Positions 47,045 through 56,501 of a DNA stretch of 64,000 nt are shown here, piece by piece (the stretch's first letter is position 1; every line of letters begins with the position of its first letter). This stretch comes from Bacteroidales bacterium. Its GTDB lineage: Bacteria > Bacteroidota > Bacteroidia > Bacteroidales > UBA932. The DNA is taken from contig JAQWAL010000003.1 in assembly GCA_028707695.1 (NCBI GenBank), positions 1 to 64,000 of the forward strand. The letters run 5' to 3'. Under the pieces are notes generated by a model. The model did not search any database and was not told where the DNA came from. It worked only from the letters and a program-made list of their open reading frames with translations. The position numbers and the translations under genes were made by a program.

Positions 47045-47442
47045 ATCAAATAGTATCCACCTGCCAAGGATATGATGAGGGCTGCCAATCCCAAGTTTGT
47101 CACACCATCAGTGTCGTTGAAATCAAAAGCTATGAGTTTGCGGCCTATTGCAATCAAACCAATCAACAATATGTTCAATACTTTTATGGAGTGTTTCTGA
47201 ACATAAACAGAGAAAGTATCTATGAGCTCTATTGCTATCAGGATATTGAAAAACACGGGCAATACCTCTTTTAGCAATGCATTTGATATGAGCAACCTGC
47301 CTTCTGTGTTGCTCCCACTTACTATGGAGACTCCAAACTGGTAGACCAGCTCAATTATTTCAACTACTATGTAGCTGACAAGGATAAAGACAAGGAAAGT
47401 AAATACTACTTTCTCGAACTTTTTTATAGTGTGCATCAACAT
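47023..47442 (-). CDS. PsiE-like small membrane protein
   Basis: This 139-residue protein has four predicted transmembrane helices and resembles the phosphate-starvation-inducible PsiE family (IEIIELVYQFG-like and FFNILIAIELIDTFSVYVQ segments). Function is unknown even in E. coli. It is the last gene of the long minus-strand run, 32 bases after the deformylase gene. Confidence 0.75.
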   Translation of the reverse strand: MLMHTIKKFEKVVFTFLVFILVSYIVVEIIELVYQFGVSIVSGSNTEGRLLISNALLKEVLPVFFNILIAIELIDTFSVYVQKHSIKVLNILLIGLIAIGRKLIAFDFNDTDGVTNLGLAALIISLAGGYYLIKKNDFD

Positions 47443-47474
47443 GGCAGTGTGTGTTTTATTATAGATTAATTGGA

Positions 47475-48098
47475 TTATAAATGGTCATAAAAGAGGATTC
47501 CCCTCAAATGGTCAATTTCATGCTGGAAAATCACTGCAGTATAACCCTCTACAAGCTCCCTTTTTATCTCTCCTGAAAGAGTATTGTATTCAATCATGAT
47601 TGCATACGACCTATTCTTGGTAGTGCCCCTGATATCAGGAACTGAAAGGCAACCCTCCCTGCAATCTTGTTTCATTTTTGAATAACCTGAAATCACCGGA
47701 TTCAGGTATGATTCAAAAGGTTCTCCTTCTTTGTCAAATCTTTGAACCAGAATAACATTCCGGGATATTCCAATTTGGGGGGCTGCTATACCAACTCCCA
47801 TTGAGGCAGAGTCAGTTACTGTTGAGTACATCCGTGCTATAAGATGTTCAATAGTTTGTATGTCTTTGCCTGGAATGATATCTCTGCTTTGTTTCCTAAG
47901 AACCAGTGAGTCTTGTAGGTTGTCAGTTTGCAAAACTCTCATTGGTTTGCTTGTATCTGCAGATTCAATGAGTTCTATTTCCAATTTATCCAAACTACCC
48001 GATATATTGTTGCCGGAGAGGTTTGTTAGTTGGGACTTGCAACCGATTATTGCAATAAGCAGTAATAATGATGCTAATATGGTTAGTGATTTTTTCAT
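47475..48098 (-). CDS. Peptide deformylase with a lipoprotein signal peptide
   Basis: This 207-residue protein carries all deformylase motifs: GVGIAAPQIG at 101-110, EGCLS with metal ligand Cys150, and QHEIDHLRG with His193, Glu194 and His197. Unlike the cytosolic housekeeping enzyme it begins with a clear lipoprotein signal (MKKSLTILASLLLLIAIIGC) and a predicted lipidated Cys20. It should therefore face the periplasm or cell surface, where it could act on N-formylated peptides. It starts three bases after the YrdC gene. A second, cytosolic deformylase is expected elsewhere in the genome. Confidence 0.92.
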   Translation of the reverse strand: MKKSLTILASLLLLIAIIGCKSQLTNLSGNNISGSLDKLEIELIESADTSKPMRVLQTDNLQDSLVLRKQSRDIIPGKDIQTIEHLIARMYSTVTDSASMGVGIAAPQIGISRNVILVQRFDKEGEPFESYLNPVISGYSKMKQDCREGCLSVPDIRGTTKNRSYAIMIEYNTLSGEIKRELVEGYTAVIFQHEIDHLRGILFYDHL

Positions 48099-48101
48099 TT
48101 T

Positions 48102-49079
48102 TCAATTATTGTAACGGAATGATGCTTTGGTGAGTTTGTCCATGATTGCCTTGGCAATTCCATCTCCTGGAACTGGCTCTGCAATGATAATATCTACGTT
48201 GGGATCTTCTTCCAGTCGGTGGAGTATATCAAAGAGGTTTACAGCAGCTTCTTTCAGGTCTGCTTTTGTGGATAGGAATTCTGTTTTTGAAAACCCTTCG
48301 TGCACGATTCCTGTAAATGATATGAAAGCTGCCTTTTTGGTGGGTTCGATTGAATCCAATATTTTACGTATGCTTTTAAAATCTTGATTGTCAGAAATGT
48401 AAATAGGCTTTTCGGGGCTATAGTGAGATTTTAGCAATCCTGGTGATGCAAGTGGTGCGCTACTGGTTTTGGTTTTGGAAGCAGGCAGAACTTGTTCCAA
48501 ATCCTTGAATGTTATGAAGCCTTCCCTTAGGATAACAAAACCATCTGGGTTAAGGGAAATTACTGTTGATTCTATCCCTACTTTACAGGGACCTCCATCC
48601 AAGATATAATCAATATCTTTAAGCTGTTTTTTGACATGGTTGGCTGTTGTGGGGCTGATTCTTCCAAATTTGTTTGCACTCGGAGCCGCTATAGGCTTGC
48701 CCGATTTTTCAATAAGGTTGAGTGCTATCTCATTGTCTGGCATTCTTATCCCTACTGTTGGCAACCCGGAAGTAACTACATCTGGTACCAAATCACTTTT
48801 TGGCAGAACGATTGTCAAAGGTCCTGGCCAGAATTTTTTTGCAAGTTCGGTTACCCGGTTGTCCTTGGTTGTTGTGAGACTGTGAATTTGTTCCATGGAT
48901 GCTATATGGACAATCAGCGGATCAAACGATGGCCGTTCTTTTTCTACAAAAATCCTGGCAACAGCTTGAGCATTTGTGGCATCAGCACCCAACCCGTATA
49001 CTGTTTCCGTGGGAAATGCTACCAAACCTCCTTGCTTTATGATTTGTGCGGCCTTATTGATATCTACATCTTTTCTCAT
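48102..49079 (-). CDS. Threonylcarbamoyl-AMP synthase (YrdC/Sua5)
   Basis: This 325-residue protein has an N-terminal YrdC domain ([42 protein letters not shown]) and a C-terminal Sua5 domain linked by [15 protein letters not shown]. It makes threonylcarbamoyl-AMP for the t6A modification of ANN-decoding tRNAs. The start overlaps the pyrophosphatase stop (ATGA). Confidence 0.95.
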   Translation of the reverse strand: MRKDVDINKAAQIIKQGGLVAFPTETVYGLGADATNAQAVARIFVEKERPSFDPLIVHIASMEQIHSLTTTKDNRVTELAKKFWPGPLTIVLPKSDLVPDVVTSGLPTVGIRMPDNEIALNLIEKSGKPIAAPSANKFGRISPTTANHVKKQLKDIDYILDGGPCKVGIESTVISLNPDGFVILREGFITFKDLEQVLPASKTKTSSAPLASPGLLKSHYSPEKPIYISDNQDFKSIRKILDSIEPTKKAAFISFTGIVHEGFSKTEFLSTKADLKEAAVNLFDILHRLEEDPNVDIIIAEPVPGDGIAKAIMDKLTKASFRYNN

Positions 49080-49642
49080 TTGGAGTTGGAGTTGTCTGTT
49101 TGGTCACGTATAAGTTTATCGTAAAGATCGAAACTATCTTTGAGAATCTCTATAGCAGTCTCTTTGTCAAAGAAGTCCTTGACCACGACTGTCTTGTTTT
49201 CCAATTTTGTGTAATCTTCAAAAAAGTTCATCATCTCTGACCTTGAGTGCGGAGGTAGTTCTGAAATGTCGTTGTAATGGCTGACACTAGGGTCTCCTGC
49301 TGCAACAGCAATCAGTTTGTCATCTGCTTCTCCATTATCCAGCATTCTCATGACTCCGATGATTTTAGCTGGTACAATGCAGAGTGGTACCAATTCAATC
49401 TGGGATAAGATAAGGATGTCCAAAGGGTCTTTGTCGTCGCAATAAGTTTGAGGTATAAAGCCATAATTGGCCGGGTAATATACAGATGAATACAAAACCC
49501 TGTCAAGGATCAGCAGTCCGTTTTTTTTATCCAGTTCGTATTTTGCACGTGACCCTTTTGGGATTTCTATGATCCCGTTGACTATTTCGGGGGTGTTTTC
49601 CCCAGGGTTGACACAGTGCCATGGATTGTAATTAGCGCTCAT
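49076..49642 (-). CDS. ppa: Inorganic pyrophosphatase (family I)
   Basis: From 49642 this is a 188-residue soluble pyrophosphatase. The signature [11 protein letters not shown], with its metal-binding aspartates, and [13 protein letters not shown] are present, as is [12 protein letters not shown] Met eight codons upstream would deepen the overlap with the S41 gene and is less likely. The gene overlaps both neighbours, which indicates tight operon packing. Confidence 0.95.
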   Translation of the reverse strand: MSANYNPWHCVNPGENTPEIVNGIIEIPKGSRAKYELDKKNGLLILDRVLYSSVYYPANYGFIPQTYCDDKDPLDILILSQIELVPLCIVPAKIIGVMRMLDNGEADDKLIAVAAGDPSVSHYNDISELPPHSRSEMMNFFEDYTKLENKTVVVKDFFDKETAIEILKDSFDLYDKLIRDQTDNSNSK

Positions 49643-50678
49643 AACTATTGTCTGTTCTCTGTGCAAAGTTAGTTATTTTATCCAATGCAAGTTCCAATAT
49701 CTCATCCCTTGTGGAGTGAAGCCAATTCATCTGGCAGTAATGGTCTGGTTCAACACCTTCCTCTGCATAATTGACTTTTTTCAAATCATATGATTGTGTT
49801 ATGGAAAACCGGTATGTCCATCCGTTTGGAAGTTGTCCTCCGTTAGGCAAACCTCCTCCTCCGCCAGTTTTGTCTCCAATCAAATAAATATTGTCCATGG
49901 CTTTGGTAGCCAAAGCAAAAAATGTGGAGGCGCTGTATGACCCTCTGTCTATCAACACAATTATAGGCTTGTCAATATATCGTGCCTTTCCTGAAGGAGA
50001 GATGTAAAATGGTTCGAAGGGACCGAAATCTTCTCGTCCCGGGCCATTTCTTGTCCTGTTGTACATTACCAGTGATTTGGTGTTGGTAAAACGGCTCAGC
50101 AGTTTCAATATGTTTACAAAATTTCCTCCTCCATTTTCCCTTAGGTCAATTATTAAACCTATGGTATTCCCGTACCTTTCCAATATGTAGTCAAGGTCGC
50201 TTTCTGAGATATCCCCCAGGAAAGTCTTGTACCTTATGTATCCAATGTTGTGCTTTTTGACAAATCCATGTTGGAAAACTCCTGTGGTGTATTCGGTTTC
50301 GTATATGTAATATTTTTGGACAATCTTATAATCGAAGTTATCCATTTCGTTCTTGCTCTGGTTGTAACGGGAAATATTGAATGGGGACATAAGGTTTGTG
50401 TGGTCGTCCCTTAGTTCGTTTAGCATGCTTCCAAGTATATAGAAAAGTGAGTCTTGACTTATACCTGAATTTAATTTTGGTCGGTAAGCCTGCCTGACGG
50501 AATCCCAATCTACTTTTTTCAAGCTGAAGTAGGCATATTTCCGATCTACTTCGTTCCATAAGTAATCGAAATTGACAAACGGGTCTGTAGAGGCGAGGTC
50601 TTTTCCAAAAAACCATTTTGTGCATGAGCAATTTGCAAGAACAAGTATCAAAAATATTAATTTAAACCAGCTTTTCAT
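49632..50678 (-). CDS. S41-family peptidase, probable lipoprotein
   Basis: This 348-residue protein starts with a hydrophobic signal followed by CSC, giving a plausible lipidated cysteine at residue 17 or 19. The tail-specific-protease core contains [14 protein letters not shown] and the nucleophile segment DRGSYSAS, with a [14 protein letters not shown] loop after it. A separate PDZ domain is not obvious. S41 enzymes cleave C-terminal or unstructured regions of envelope proteins. It lies one base after the beta-barrel-like gene. Confidence 0.88.
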   Translation of the reverse strand: MKSWFKLIFLILVLANCSCTKWFFGKDLASTDPFVNFDYLWNEVDRKYAYFSLKKVDWDSVRQAYRPKLNSGISQDSLFYILGSMLNELRDDHTNLMSPFNISRYNQSKNEMDNFDYKIVQKYYIYETEYTTGVFQHGFVKKHNIGYIRYKTFLGDISESDLDYILERYGNTIGLIIDLRENGGGNFVNILKLLSRFTNTKSLVMYNRTRNGPGREDFGPFEPFYISPSGKARYIDKPIIVLIDRGSYSASTFFALATKAMDNIYLIGDKTGGGGGLPNGGQLPNGWTYRFSITQSYDLKKVNYAEEGVEPDHYCQMNWLHSTRDEILELALDKITNFAQRTDNSYER

Positions 50679-50679
50679 T

Positions 50680-51474
50680 TTACTTGTATTTGAATATCAG
50701 GGATAACGATACTGAATGTCTGGAATAGTTGAATGGTTCATACTTCCCGGGAGCGTTGTATACATCAAAGTTGTAGAACAAAGCCATCATATTACCATTG
50801 GGCAATTTTTTCCTGTATCCGGCCTTTGCTTTGAATCTGAAGCCACTCAAGGAAAAGTTGTATCCTGCCAATGCCCTTATGGTTGTTTCGTTGATTGCGG
50901 GCATATAACTGTATGCGTAACCAGGCCTGTAGTTCATGTTTGCAATGCCAGCCAGAAGCTCAACGAAGAATTTTGACCCCCTGTTGTGTCCAGAGGTGGT
51001 TCCTTTTTCTATGAGGCTTGCCAGCATTAGGTTGGTTATGTTTTCCAACCCGAATGAGTTGTTGTGAAGTGCTTTGTTTTCCCTGAAGTTAGTTGTTGTA
51101 ACCAGTGATCCTCCTGCATATAATGATGTTTTCTCACCTATTTTTATTTTTATTGGAAACAGTAGTTTATAAGAAAGATCTATTGAGTGGAATAAAGATG
51201 ATTCATTTGTACCGTTATAATTGCTTTTGTGCCCTCCGGTTGTATACTCAATGTTGATTCCCGATAGTCTCTCTTTTGATAATTTGAGATAACCTCCGGA
51301 AAATGAAATGGTGTTTCCTTTGTAGTAAAGTGGTGAAGTTGCAAGGTCCCTGAAATGACTTATACCTGGGGACGTGCATATATGTATGTATTTGGACTGT
51401 GAATAAGAAAGTGTTGCCCCTAAAAGAAGGACGACACTAATAATCAGGATTTTATATATTTTCCTGTCTTCCAT
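50680..51474 (-). CDS. Putative outer-membrane beta-barrel protein
   Basis: I do not recognise a named family. This 264-residue protein has a Sec signal peptide (about 1-26). Alternating aromatic/polar strands follow: TISFSGGYLKLSKERLSGINIEYTT, SLYAGGSLVTT, ALAGYNFSLSGFRFKAKAGY. The ending SVSLSLIFKYK is consistent with an 8-12-stranded barrel. It lies between the racemase-like and S41 peptidase genes, 14 bases after the first and one base before the second. Confidence 0.65.
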   Translation of the reverse strand: MEDRKIYKILIISVVLLLGATLSYSQSKYIHICTSPGISHFRDLATSPLYYKGNTISFSGGYLKLSKERLSGINIEYTTGGHKSNYNGTNESSLFHSIDLSYKLLFPIKIKIGEKTSLYAGGSLVTTTNFRENKALHNNSFGLENITNLMLASLIEKGTTSGHNRGSKFFVELLAGIANMNYRPGYAYSYMPAINETTIRALAGYNFSLSGFRFKAKAGYRKKLPNGNMMALFYNFDVYNAPGKYEPFNYSRHSVSLSLIFKYK

Positions 51475-51488
51475 TCATTTTTATGGAT

Positions 51489-52571
51489 TTACACTTTGTT
51501 GCGTTTGATGACTTTATCAACATACCTTGAATTGAGAAGTTTCAAAACAGCAGTATAGTCCATCTTGAATTCTATGAAATCACCAATTTTGTATCCTTTC
51601 TCATTTGTACCCAGGTCAATGACCGTAACATCCGAACTCACACCAACAACATTGATGTTCTTATCGGTAGGTTGGATATGTTGCCTGTCTACATCTAGTA
51701 ATCCCACATCCAATATTGCACGGCAACTATTAAGTCCATCCATATCTTCTGGGAATTCAATACTTTCCCCTTCCAGATTTGTGCCCAGCTCTCCAATAGG
51801 AACACTTGGCTTGTTTTTAAGTTCTATGATTTGTGCATAAAACTGGAAAAGGTCAACTTCCATACCTTCTATCACAGAGTCATTATAAACATCTGTTCCC
51901 AGGTACAGGGTTTCACCAACCCTGAAATGGTTGACCCCCTGCGGGAGTAAGTTTTTGAATATCAACGGTATGGTTACAGATGATCCTCCTGATATATATT
52001 TGATTTTCCTGTTGAATTTTGCCTCAATCAACTGTTTGTACAAACTTAGCTGGATAAGTTTATCATGGCTTGGCAACACACCATACATGCAGTTTAAATT
52101 GGTGCCGATACCAATTACCTCTATGTTTGGAAGTTCAAACACCTGTTCATAGAAATTCACGAAGTTTTCATGTAACACACCTTCACGAAGTTCTCCCATC
52201 TCCAGCATTATGATAACTTTATGGGTTTTGCCCTGTTTTACAGCTTCTGCAGAGATCATTTTGATTGTGGATATCTCTGTGTTCATACTGATATCGGCAT
52301 ATTTGACAACACTAGGGATAGCCCTTTTTGCCGGAGGTTTTATGTATATGGTCTCTATGCATGGATTAATATTTTTTATTACCTTGAGATTGGATACTCT
52401 TGAATCACTGGCTTGTTGAATATCCAGTTTAAGAAGTTCGGTCAAGAATTCTTTATGGCCGCATAGCATTTTGGTTACAACTGACCACTGTATTCCCCTT
52501 TTTTTGAAAAGGTTGTCCAGGAATTGGAAGTTGTTTTTTAGTTTGTCAATGTTTAATGTAATGTAGGCCAT
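51489..52571 (-). CDS. Ornithine/alanine racemase-family PLP enzyme
   Basis: This 360-residue protein belongs to the fold-type III PLP family that includes alanine racemase and clostridial ornithine racemase (Orr). The PLP lysine is Lys34 in VVTKMLCGH. GGSSVTIPLIF and FRVGETLYLGTDV are cofactor- and substrate-side segments. The length fits Orr-type enzymes rather than biosynthetic Alr. The amino acid it racemises is not evident. It starts three bases after a GNAT gene and faces an unknown polytopic membrane protein across a divergent spacer. Confidence 0.85.
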   Translation of the reverse strand: MAYITLNIDKLKNNFQFLDNLFKKRGIQWSVVTKMLCGHKEFLTELLKLDIQQASDSRVSNLKVIKNINPCIETIYIKPPAKRAIPSVVKYADISMNTEISTIKMISAEAVKQGKTHKVIIMLEMGELREGVLHENFVNFYEQVFELPNIEVIGIGTNLNCMYGVLPSHDKLIQLSLYKQLIEAKFNRKIKYISGGSSVTIPLIFKNLLPQGVNHFRVGETLYLGTDVYNDSVIEGMEVDLFQFYAQIIELKNKPSVPIGELGTNLEGESIEFPEDMDGLNSCRAILDVGLLDVDRQHIQPTDKNINVVGVSSDVTVIDLGTNEKGYKIGDFIEFKMDYTAVLKLLNSRYVDKVIKRNKV

Positions 52572-52574
52572 TTT

Positions 52575-53021
52575 TTATTTTTTGTTGATTAATCTCATTT
52601 CAAGATATTTGTTGGTAAAACCCAGGTTTTCGTAAAGTTTCTTTGCCGGATTATCCGGTTCTACGTGCAATGCAATGTTGCCTTGTGAATATGATATTGC
52701 CTCTTGCATTAATTTCCTGCCTATGCCTTGTCCCCTGAGTTTGTTGTGGGTTGCTATGTAAACCAGGATATTCTCTGGGATGTAACCTTCCATTCCAGTC
52801 CTGTTTATGACTACAGCTGCTGCTAGTTGTGATTCATGGTTGTATGTCATAACAAACCCTCCAAAAGATTTGTACTCTTCCAGTGAGTAATCAATTGATT
52901 TTAGGATATCTTCTTTGGCGTCACCGTATTTTTCCAAATGTTTGAACAAAAAGTCAACTACTTCATTTTTTTGTTCTGGCGTAGGTTTGTTCTCTTTGTT
53001 GAAAATTGTAATGTTGTTCAT
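52575..53021 (-). CDS. GNAT-family N-acetyltransferase
   Basis: From 53021 the protein is 148 residues. The acetyl-CoA loop HNKLRGQGIGRKLMQEAI and the C-terminal VEPDNPAKKLYENLGF motif are characteristic. The substrate is unknown; amino acids or peptides are plausible given the adjacent racemase-like gene. It heads an eight-gene minus-strand run that reaches the PsiE-like gene. Confidence 0.9.
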   Translation of the reverse strand: MNNITIFNKENKPTPEQKNEVVDFLFKHLEKYGDAKEDILKSIDYSLEEYKSFGGFVMTYNHESQLAAAVVINRTGMEGYIPENILVYIATHNKLRGQGIGRKLMQEAISYSQGNIALHVEPDNPAKKLYENLGFTNKYLEMRLINKK

Positions 53022-53202
53022 AATGTGTGTTTTAAGCATTATTTTAAATGCTATATTAGTAAAGTTCTTTTTTCAAACACACTAAATAAAGATAATGTTC
53101 ACAAAAAAAGTGAAAAATTGGCATGATTTGTAAAGTTAATTTAATAATTCGTTTTTTCATGGTTTAATCAAATGAAATGATATTTTTGTATTTGTATTAA
53201 CA
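53022..53202. promoter_or_regulatory. Divergent spacer between the racemase operon and a membrane protein gene
   Basis: This 181-base AT-rich spacer must hold promoters for both directions. On the plus strand TATTTTTG at 53181-53188 fits the -7 pattern but lacks a clear -33 box. A perfect 6-bp inverted repeat (AGCATT/AATGCT, 53035-53052) lies just upstream of the GNAT start and could be an operator or a chance hairpin. Confidence 0.4.
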
Positions 53203-54762
53203 ATGATAATAAATTTACAATCGATGGAAAATGTCACCGATTTTGTAGCCAATACTCACATTTTAAACCAGTTTTGGCTAACTTTTTTAATGGTTATTTC
53301 TATGGTTCTTGTTGCAAGGACATTTGTGGCTGGTACGCGTTATTCTCCAATTTTAATAATCGTTGTCTTTGGCCTTCTTATGGGCTTTGTATTGACACAA
53401 AGCGGGATGGCATCACCTGGCCTTAAAGAGTTCCCTATTGTGGACTTTACAAGTAAAGTCACAATTACTGCCCTGATAGCATCTTTCTTTATGGGTGGAC
53501 AAGAGATAAGGAAAATCATAAGCAAACAAGAACTGGACAAAACAGATATGGTTATGCCATCCAAAGAGGAGATATTCTTGGGTACAAAATTTACCCAGTT
53601 CATGTTTTTGATAAGGGCTTTCTTTATTTTGATTGGAATAGAGAGTATGAAAAGGGTGATAATAGGTCATAATACCAATGAACCACTTGATTCTTTTTAC
53701 CCTTTGCTTGGTTACCTTGGATTGGTAGGTTCCATAATCCTTATTGATTACAGAGCGAAAATTACAAATAAACCGTTGTACATAAGGAAAGGAATCATTG
53801 AAACGGCAGTGATTTTGACTATACTGGTAGTTTCATATTATATTTCTCAGTTGATCAAGCCAATAATAGCTCTGCCAGAGATATTCTTTGCAATGATACT
53901 CTCTGTTATTGCAGGATTGTTATTTTCCAATTGGAAGTTTGGTCCAACCATGAGGTCTTTGCTTTTTGCAGGAATACCGGTTGTCCTTGCAGCGAATTTT
54001 ATGGTAGGAGGTTCCAGGATTGCAGATGCATTCCAATTGACGGGAATGACTGCGGTACTCTCATACGGATTTTTTGGCCAACTTTTCTGGATGTTCGGTG
54101 GCCTGGCATTACTTATTTTTATTGGAAAGGCAAACCATATCAGGAACCTGGCCCCTGGTATGGCCGGATCATTGTCACACTCCGGACTTACCGGTGCTTG
54201 TACTGCCGGGGACCTTGGCGAAGATGCAATGGTAAGGGCTCCGATTATGATTAATGTACCGTTTATAGGACATATTTTTGTGTTTTCTGTCCTTGCCGCC
54301 AGTGCCTCTGCCGGGAAATTGATTATTCCCTATACTTTGATGATTGTAGCTGCCGGAATATTGTTTACAATTTGGTCTTTGAGGATTATGAAAAGGTCAT
54401 TTGGCAATGACTCGAAAGAGATCAAGGGATTGATGCTATTTTCACTGGGATGGCAATTGACAGCAGTATTTGGGGGATTACTGATCCTGGATTTGGGGGG
54501 AGTGGGTTTGAATGATGCTGTCATGGCAAACTCTTCTGCAATATCGCACTTTGGATTGTTTGCTGCCATACAGGGGGGGATGTTTGGGGGGCAAGCTGCA
54601 GAGATGATTGCGTTTGTATTTGCAATGCCATTCCTGGTCCATCCTTTGGTTTTTGGAATTTTTGGAAAAACTGCAGAAAACAATGGAATAATGCCGCAAA
54701 GAATTGTTTTTTCCCTTGCGGCATTGGGTGTTGCGGGTGTTTTATATGCCCTTTTTATTTAA
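53203..54762 (+). CDS. Unrecognised polytopic membrane protein, possible transporter
   Basis: I do not recognise the family. This 519-residue protein has about 12 predicted transmembrane helices. Charged loops include RAKITNKPLYIRKG and RKIISKQELDKTD. A conserved-looking polar segment, NHIRNLAPGMAGSLSHSG followed by CTAGDLGEDAMVRAP, sits between helices and could be a substrate or ion site. The topology suggests a secondary transporter. A shorter start at the internal Met near residue 8 (MENVTDF) is possible. It diverges from the GNAT/racemase operon and converges on hcp. Confidence 0.7.
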   Translation: MIINLQSMENVTDFVANTHILNQFWLTFLMVISMVLVARTFVAGTRYSPILIIVVFGLLMGFVLTQSGMASPGLKEFPIVDFTSKVTITALIASFFMGGQEIRKIISKQELDKTDMVMPSKEEIFLGTKFTQFMFLIRAFFILIGIESMKRVIIGHNTNEPLDSFYPLLGYLGLVGSIILIDYRAKITNKPLYIRKGIIETAVILTILVVSYYISQLIKPIIALPEIFFAMILSVIAGLLFSNWKFGPTMRSLLFAGIPVVLAANFMVGGSRIADAFQLTGMTAVLSYGFFGQLFWMFGGLALLIFIGKANHIRNLAPGMAGSLSHSGLTGACTAGDLGEDAMVRAPIMINVPFIGHIFVFSVLAASASAGKLIIPYTLMIVAAGILFTIWSLRIMKRSFGNDSKEIKGLMLFSLGWQLTAVFGGLLILDLGGVGLNDAVMANSSAISHFGLFAAIQGGMFGGQAAEMIAFVFAMPFLVHPLVFGIFGKTAENNGIMPQRIVFSLAALGVAGVLYALFI

Positions 54763-54768
54763 CACGGA

Positions 54769-56406
54769 CTAGTATGCAAGTCCAAACAATTCGAGGTCTT
54801 CCTGTACATTTTGGATTGTTTGGACTCCAAATTTCTCTTGAACAATCTTGAGCACGTTTGGTGTCATGAAACCAGGTAGTGTTGGCCCTATATGTGTGTT
54901 CTTGACTCCCAGGTACAGTAGCGCCATATGTACTATTATTGCTTTTTGTTCGTACCAAGCAATATTGAACACCAAAGGGAGTTTGTTGATGTCGTCCAGA
55001 CCCAATATCTCTTTTAGTTTAAGTGCTACATATGCCCATGAGTAGGAGTCGTTGCACTGTCCGGCATCCAGAACCCTTGGAATTCCCCCGATGTCTCCCA
55101 GCTGTAGTTTGTTGTAACGGTATTTGGCACATCCGGAAGTCAATATCACAGTGTCTTTAGGTAGTTTTTGTGCAAATTCGGTATAATATTGCCGTGTTTT
55201 TTGCCTGGCATCACAGCCAGACATAACAACCATTCTTTTGATTGCTCCGGAATTCACAGCGTCCAGGATTTTATCTGCAAGGGCAAGGACTTGTTCATGG
55301 GCAAAGCCTACAATTATTTCTCCTTGTTCTATCTCTTTTGGCGGAGGGCAGCTTTTTGCCATTTCAATAATCTCGGAAAAATCTTTATGCCCGTTTGGCA
55401 GTTTTTTGGTAAGGTGTTTCCATCCTGGCATTCCAGTAGCTCCTGTTGTGAAAATCCTTTGGTTGTATGTAGTAGTTTTTCTTGGAGGCACAAGGCAGTT
55501 TGTGGTAAACAACACCGGTCCGTTGAATGATTCGAAGTCTGTTAGCTGTTCGTGCCAGGCACCACCGTAGTTTCCAACCAAATGTTTGTATTTTTTTAAT
55601 TTTGGATATCCATGGGAAGGAAGCATTTCGGAGTGGGTATAGATATCTATTCCTTTTCCTTCTGTTTGTATAAGTAGTTGCTCCAGGTCTTTAAGGTCGT
55701 GTCCGCTTACAAGGATTCCCGGGTTTGTCTTTGTGCCAATATTTACTTTGGACATTTCCGGATTACCGAAGGTTTCTGTGTTGGCCTTGTCTAACAATGC
55801 CATGACTTTGACTCCATGCTCCCCGGTTTTCATCACCCAGTCCAGCATCTCTTCCTGGGTGGCGGGTTTGTGTATCATGACCAGTACTTGTTCCATGAAA
55901 TGGAAGATATCATCACTTTCGTAACCCAGGTTAAAAGCGTGCTCTGCATAAGCAGAGATTCCTTTTATTCCAAACAATACATATTGTTTAAGTGATCTTA
56001 TATCTTGGTTGGTATCGTATGTGAGGGTGCCGACAGTTTCGGCTTTCTGGTAAAACTCCTCTTTTGTATTGCAGTGCCATTCAGTGCAGTCGTGTGGAGG
56101 AACTTGAACCTTTGATTTTAGAATGTCCCTTAATTCTATTGTTTTCTGGATTTCCCTTATAATGGCGTCATCATCAAAATTTGCATTTGTGATGGTTGCA
56201 AACAAGCAGTTGGTGATGTGCTTGCTCTCTTTGTTAGTGTCAATTTTTTGCTTCCTGGCCTCTATGGTGAGCCTGGAAAGTCCCATGCAGGCGTAAATCA
56301 ACAAATCCTGAATGTTGGAGGTCTCTTCGGTTTTTCCGCATACCCCTTTGATTGTACAGCCTGTGTTTTTTGCTGTTTCTTGACATTGGTTGCAAAACAT
56401 ACTCAT
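54769..56406 (-). CDS. hcp: Hybrid cluster protein (hydroxylamine reductase)
   Basis: This 545-residue protein carries a [4Fe-4S] cluster and a hybrid Fe-S-O cluster and is linked to nitric oxide and hydroxylamine stress in anaerobes. The N-terminal cysteines 5, 8, 17 and 23 (CX2CX8CX5C) are the class I pattern of strict anaerobes, unlike the E. coli type. Later cluster ligands lie in [33 protein letters not shown] and [10 protein letters not shown]. No adjacent hcr reductase is present. The 95-base upstream spacer shows no HcpR-like palindrome that I can recognise. Confidence 0.97.
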   Translation of the reverse strand: MSMFCNQCQETAKNTGCTIKGVCGKTEETSNIQDLLIYACMGLSRLTIEARKQKIDTNKESKHITNCLFATITNANFDDDAIIREIQKTIELRDILKSKVQVPPHDCTEWHCNTKEEFYQKAETVGTLTYDTNQDIRSLKQYVLFGIKGISAYAEHAFNLGYESDDIFHFMEQVLVMIHKPATQEEMLDWVMKTGEHGVKVMALLDKANTETFGNPEMSKVNIGTKTNPGILVSGHDLKDLEQLLIQTEGKGIDIYTHSEMLPSHGYPKLKKYKHLVGNYGGAWHEQLTDFESFNGPVLFTTNCLVPPRKTTTYNQRIFTTGATGMPGWKHLTKKLPNGHKDFSEIIEMAKSCPPPKEIEQGEIIVGFAHEQVLALADKILDAVNSGAIKRMVVMSGCDARQKTRQYYTEFAQKLPKDTVILTSGCAKYRYNKLQLGDIGGIPRVLDAGQCNDSYSWAYVALKLKEILGLDDINKLPLVFNIAWYEQKAIIVHMALLYLGVKNTHIGPTLPGFMTPNVLKIVQEKFGVQTIQNVQEDLELFGLAY

Positions 56407-56501
56407 GATAATAATGTGTTATGGTTGATGTATAATTGAGGAGAAAGTTAACTATTTTTTTCTTTACTTGCTATTCTTTGTGGTAACTTTGCTATGTTAA
56501 A

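Noticed and set aside
56407-56501. HcpR-type operator upstream of hcp
   Set aside because: I looked for a TTGTGA/TCACAA-like palindrome in the spacer and found none convincing. The Crp/Fnr gene at 43392-44087 therefore cannot be tied to hcp.
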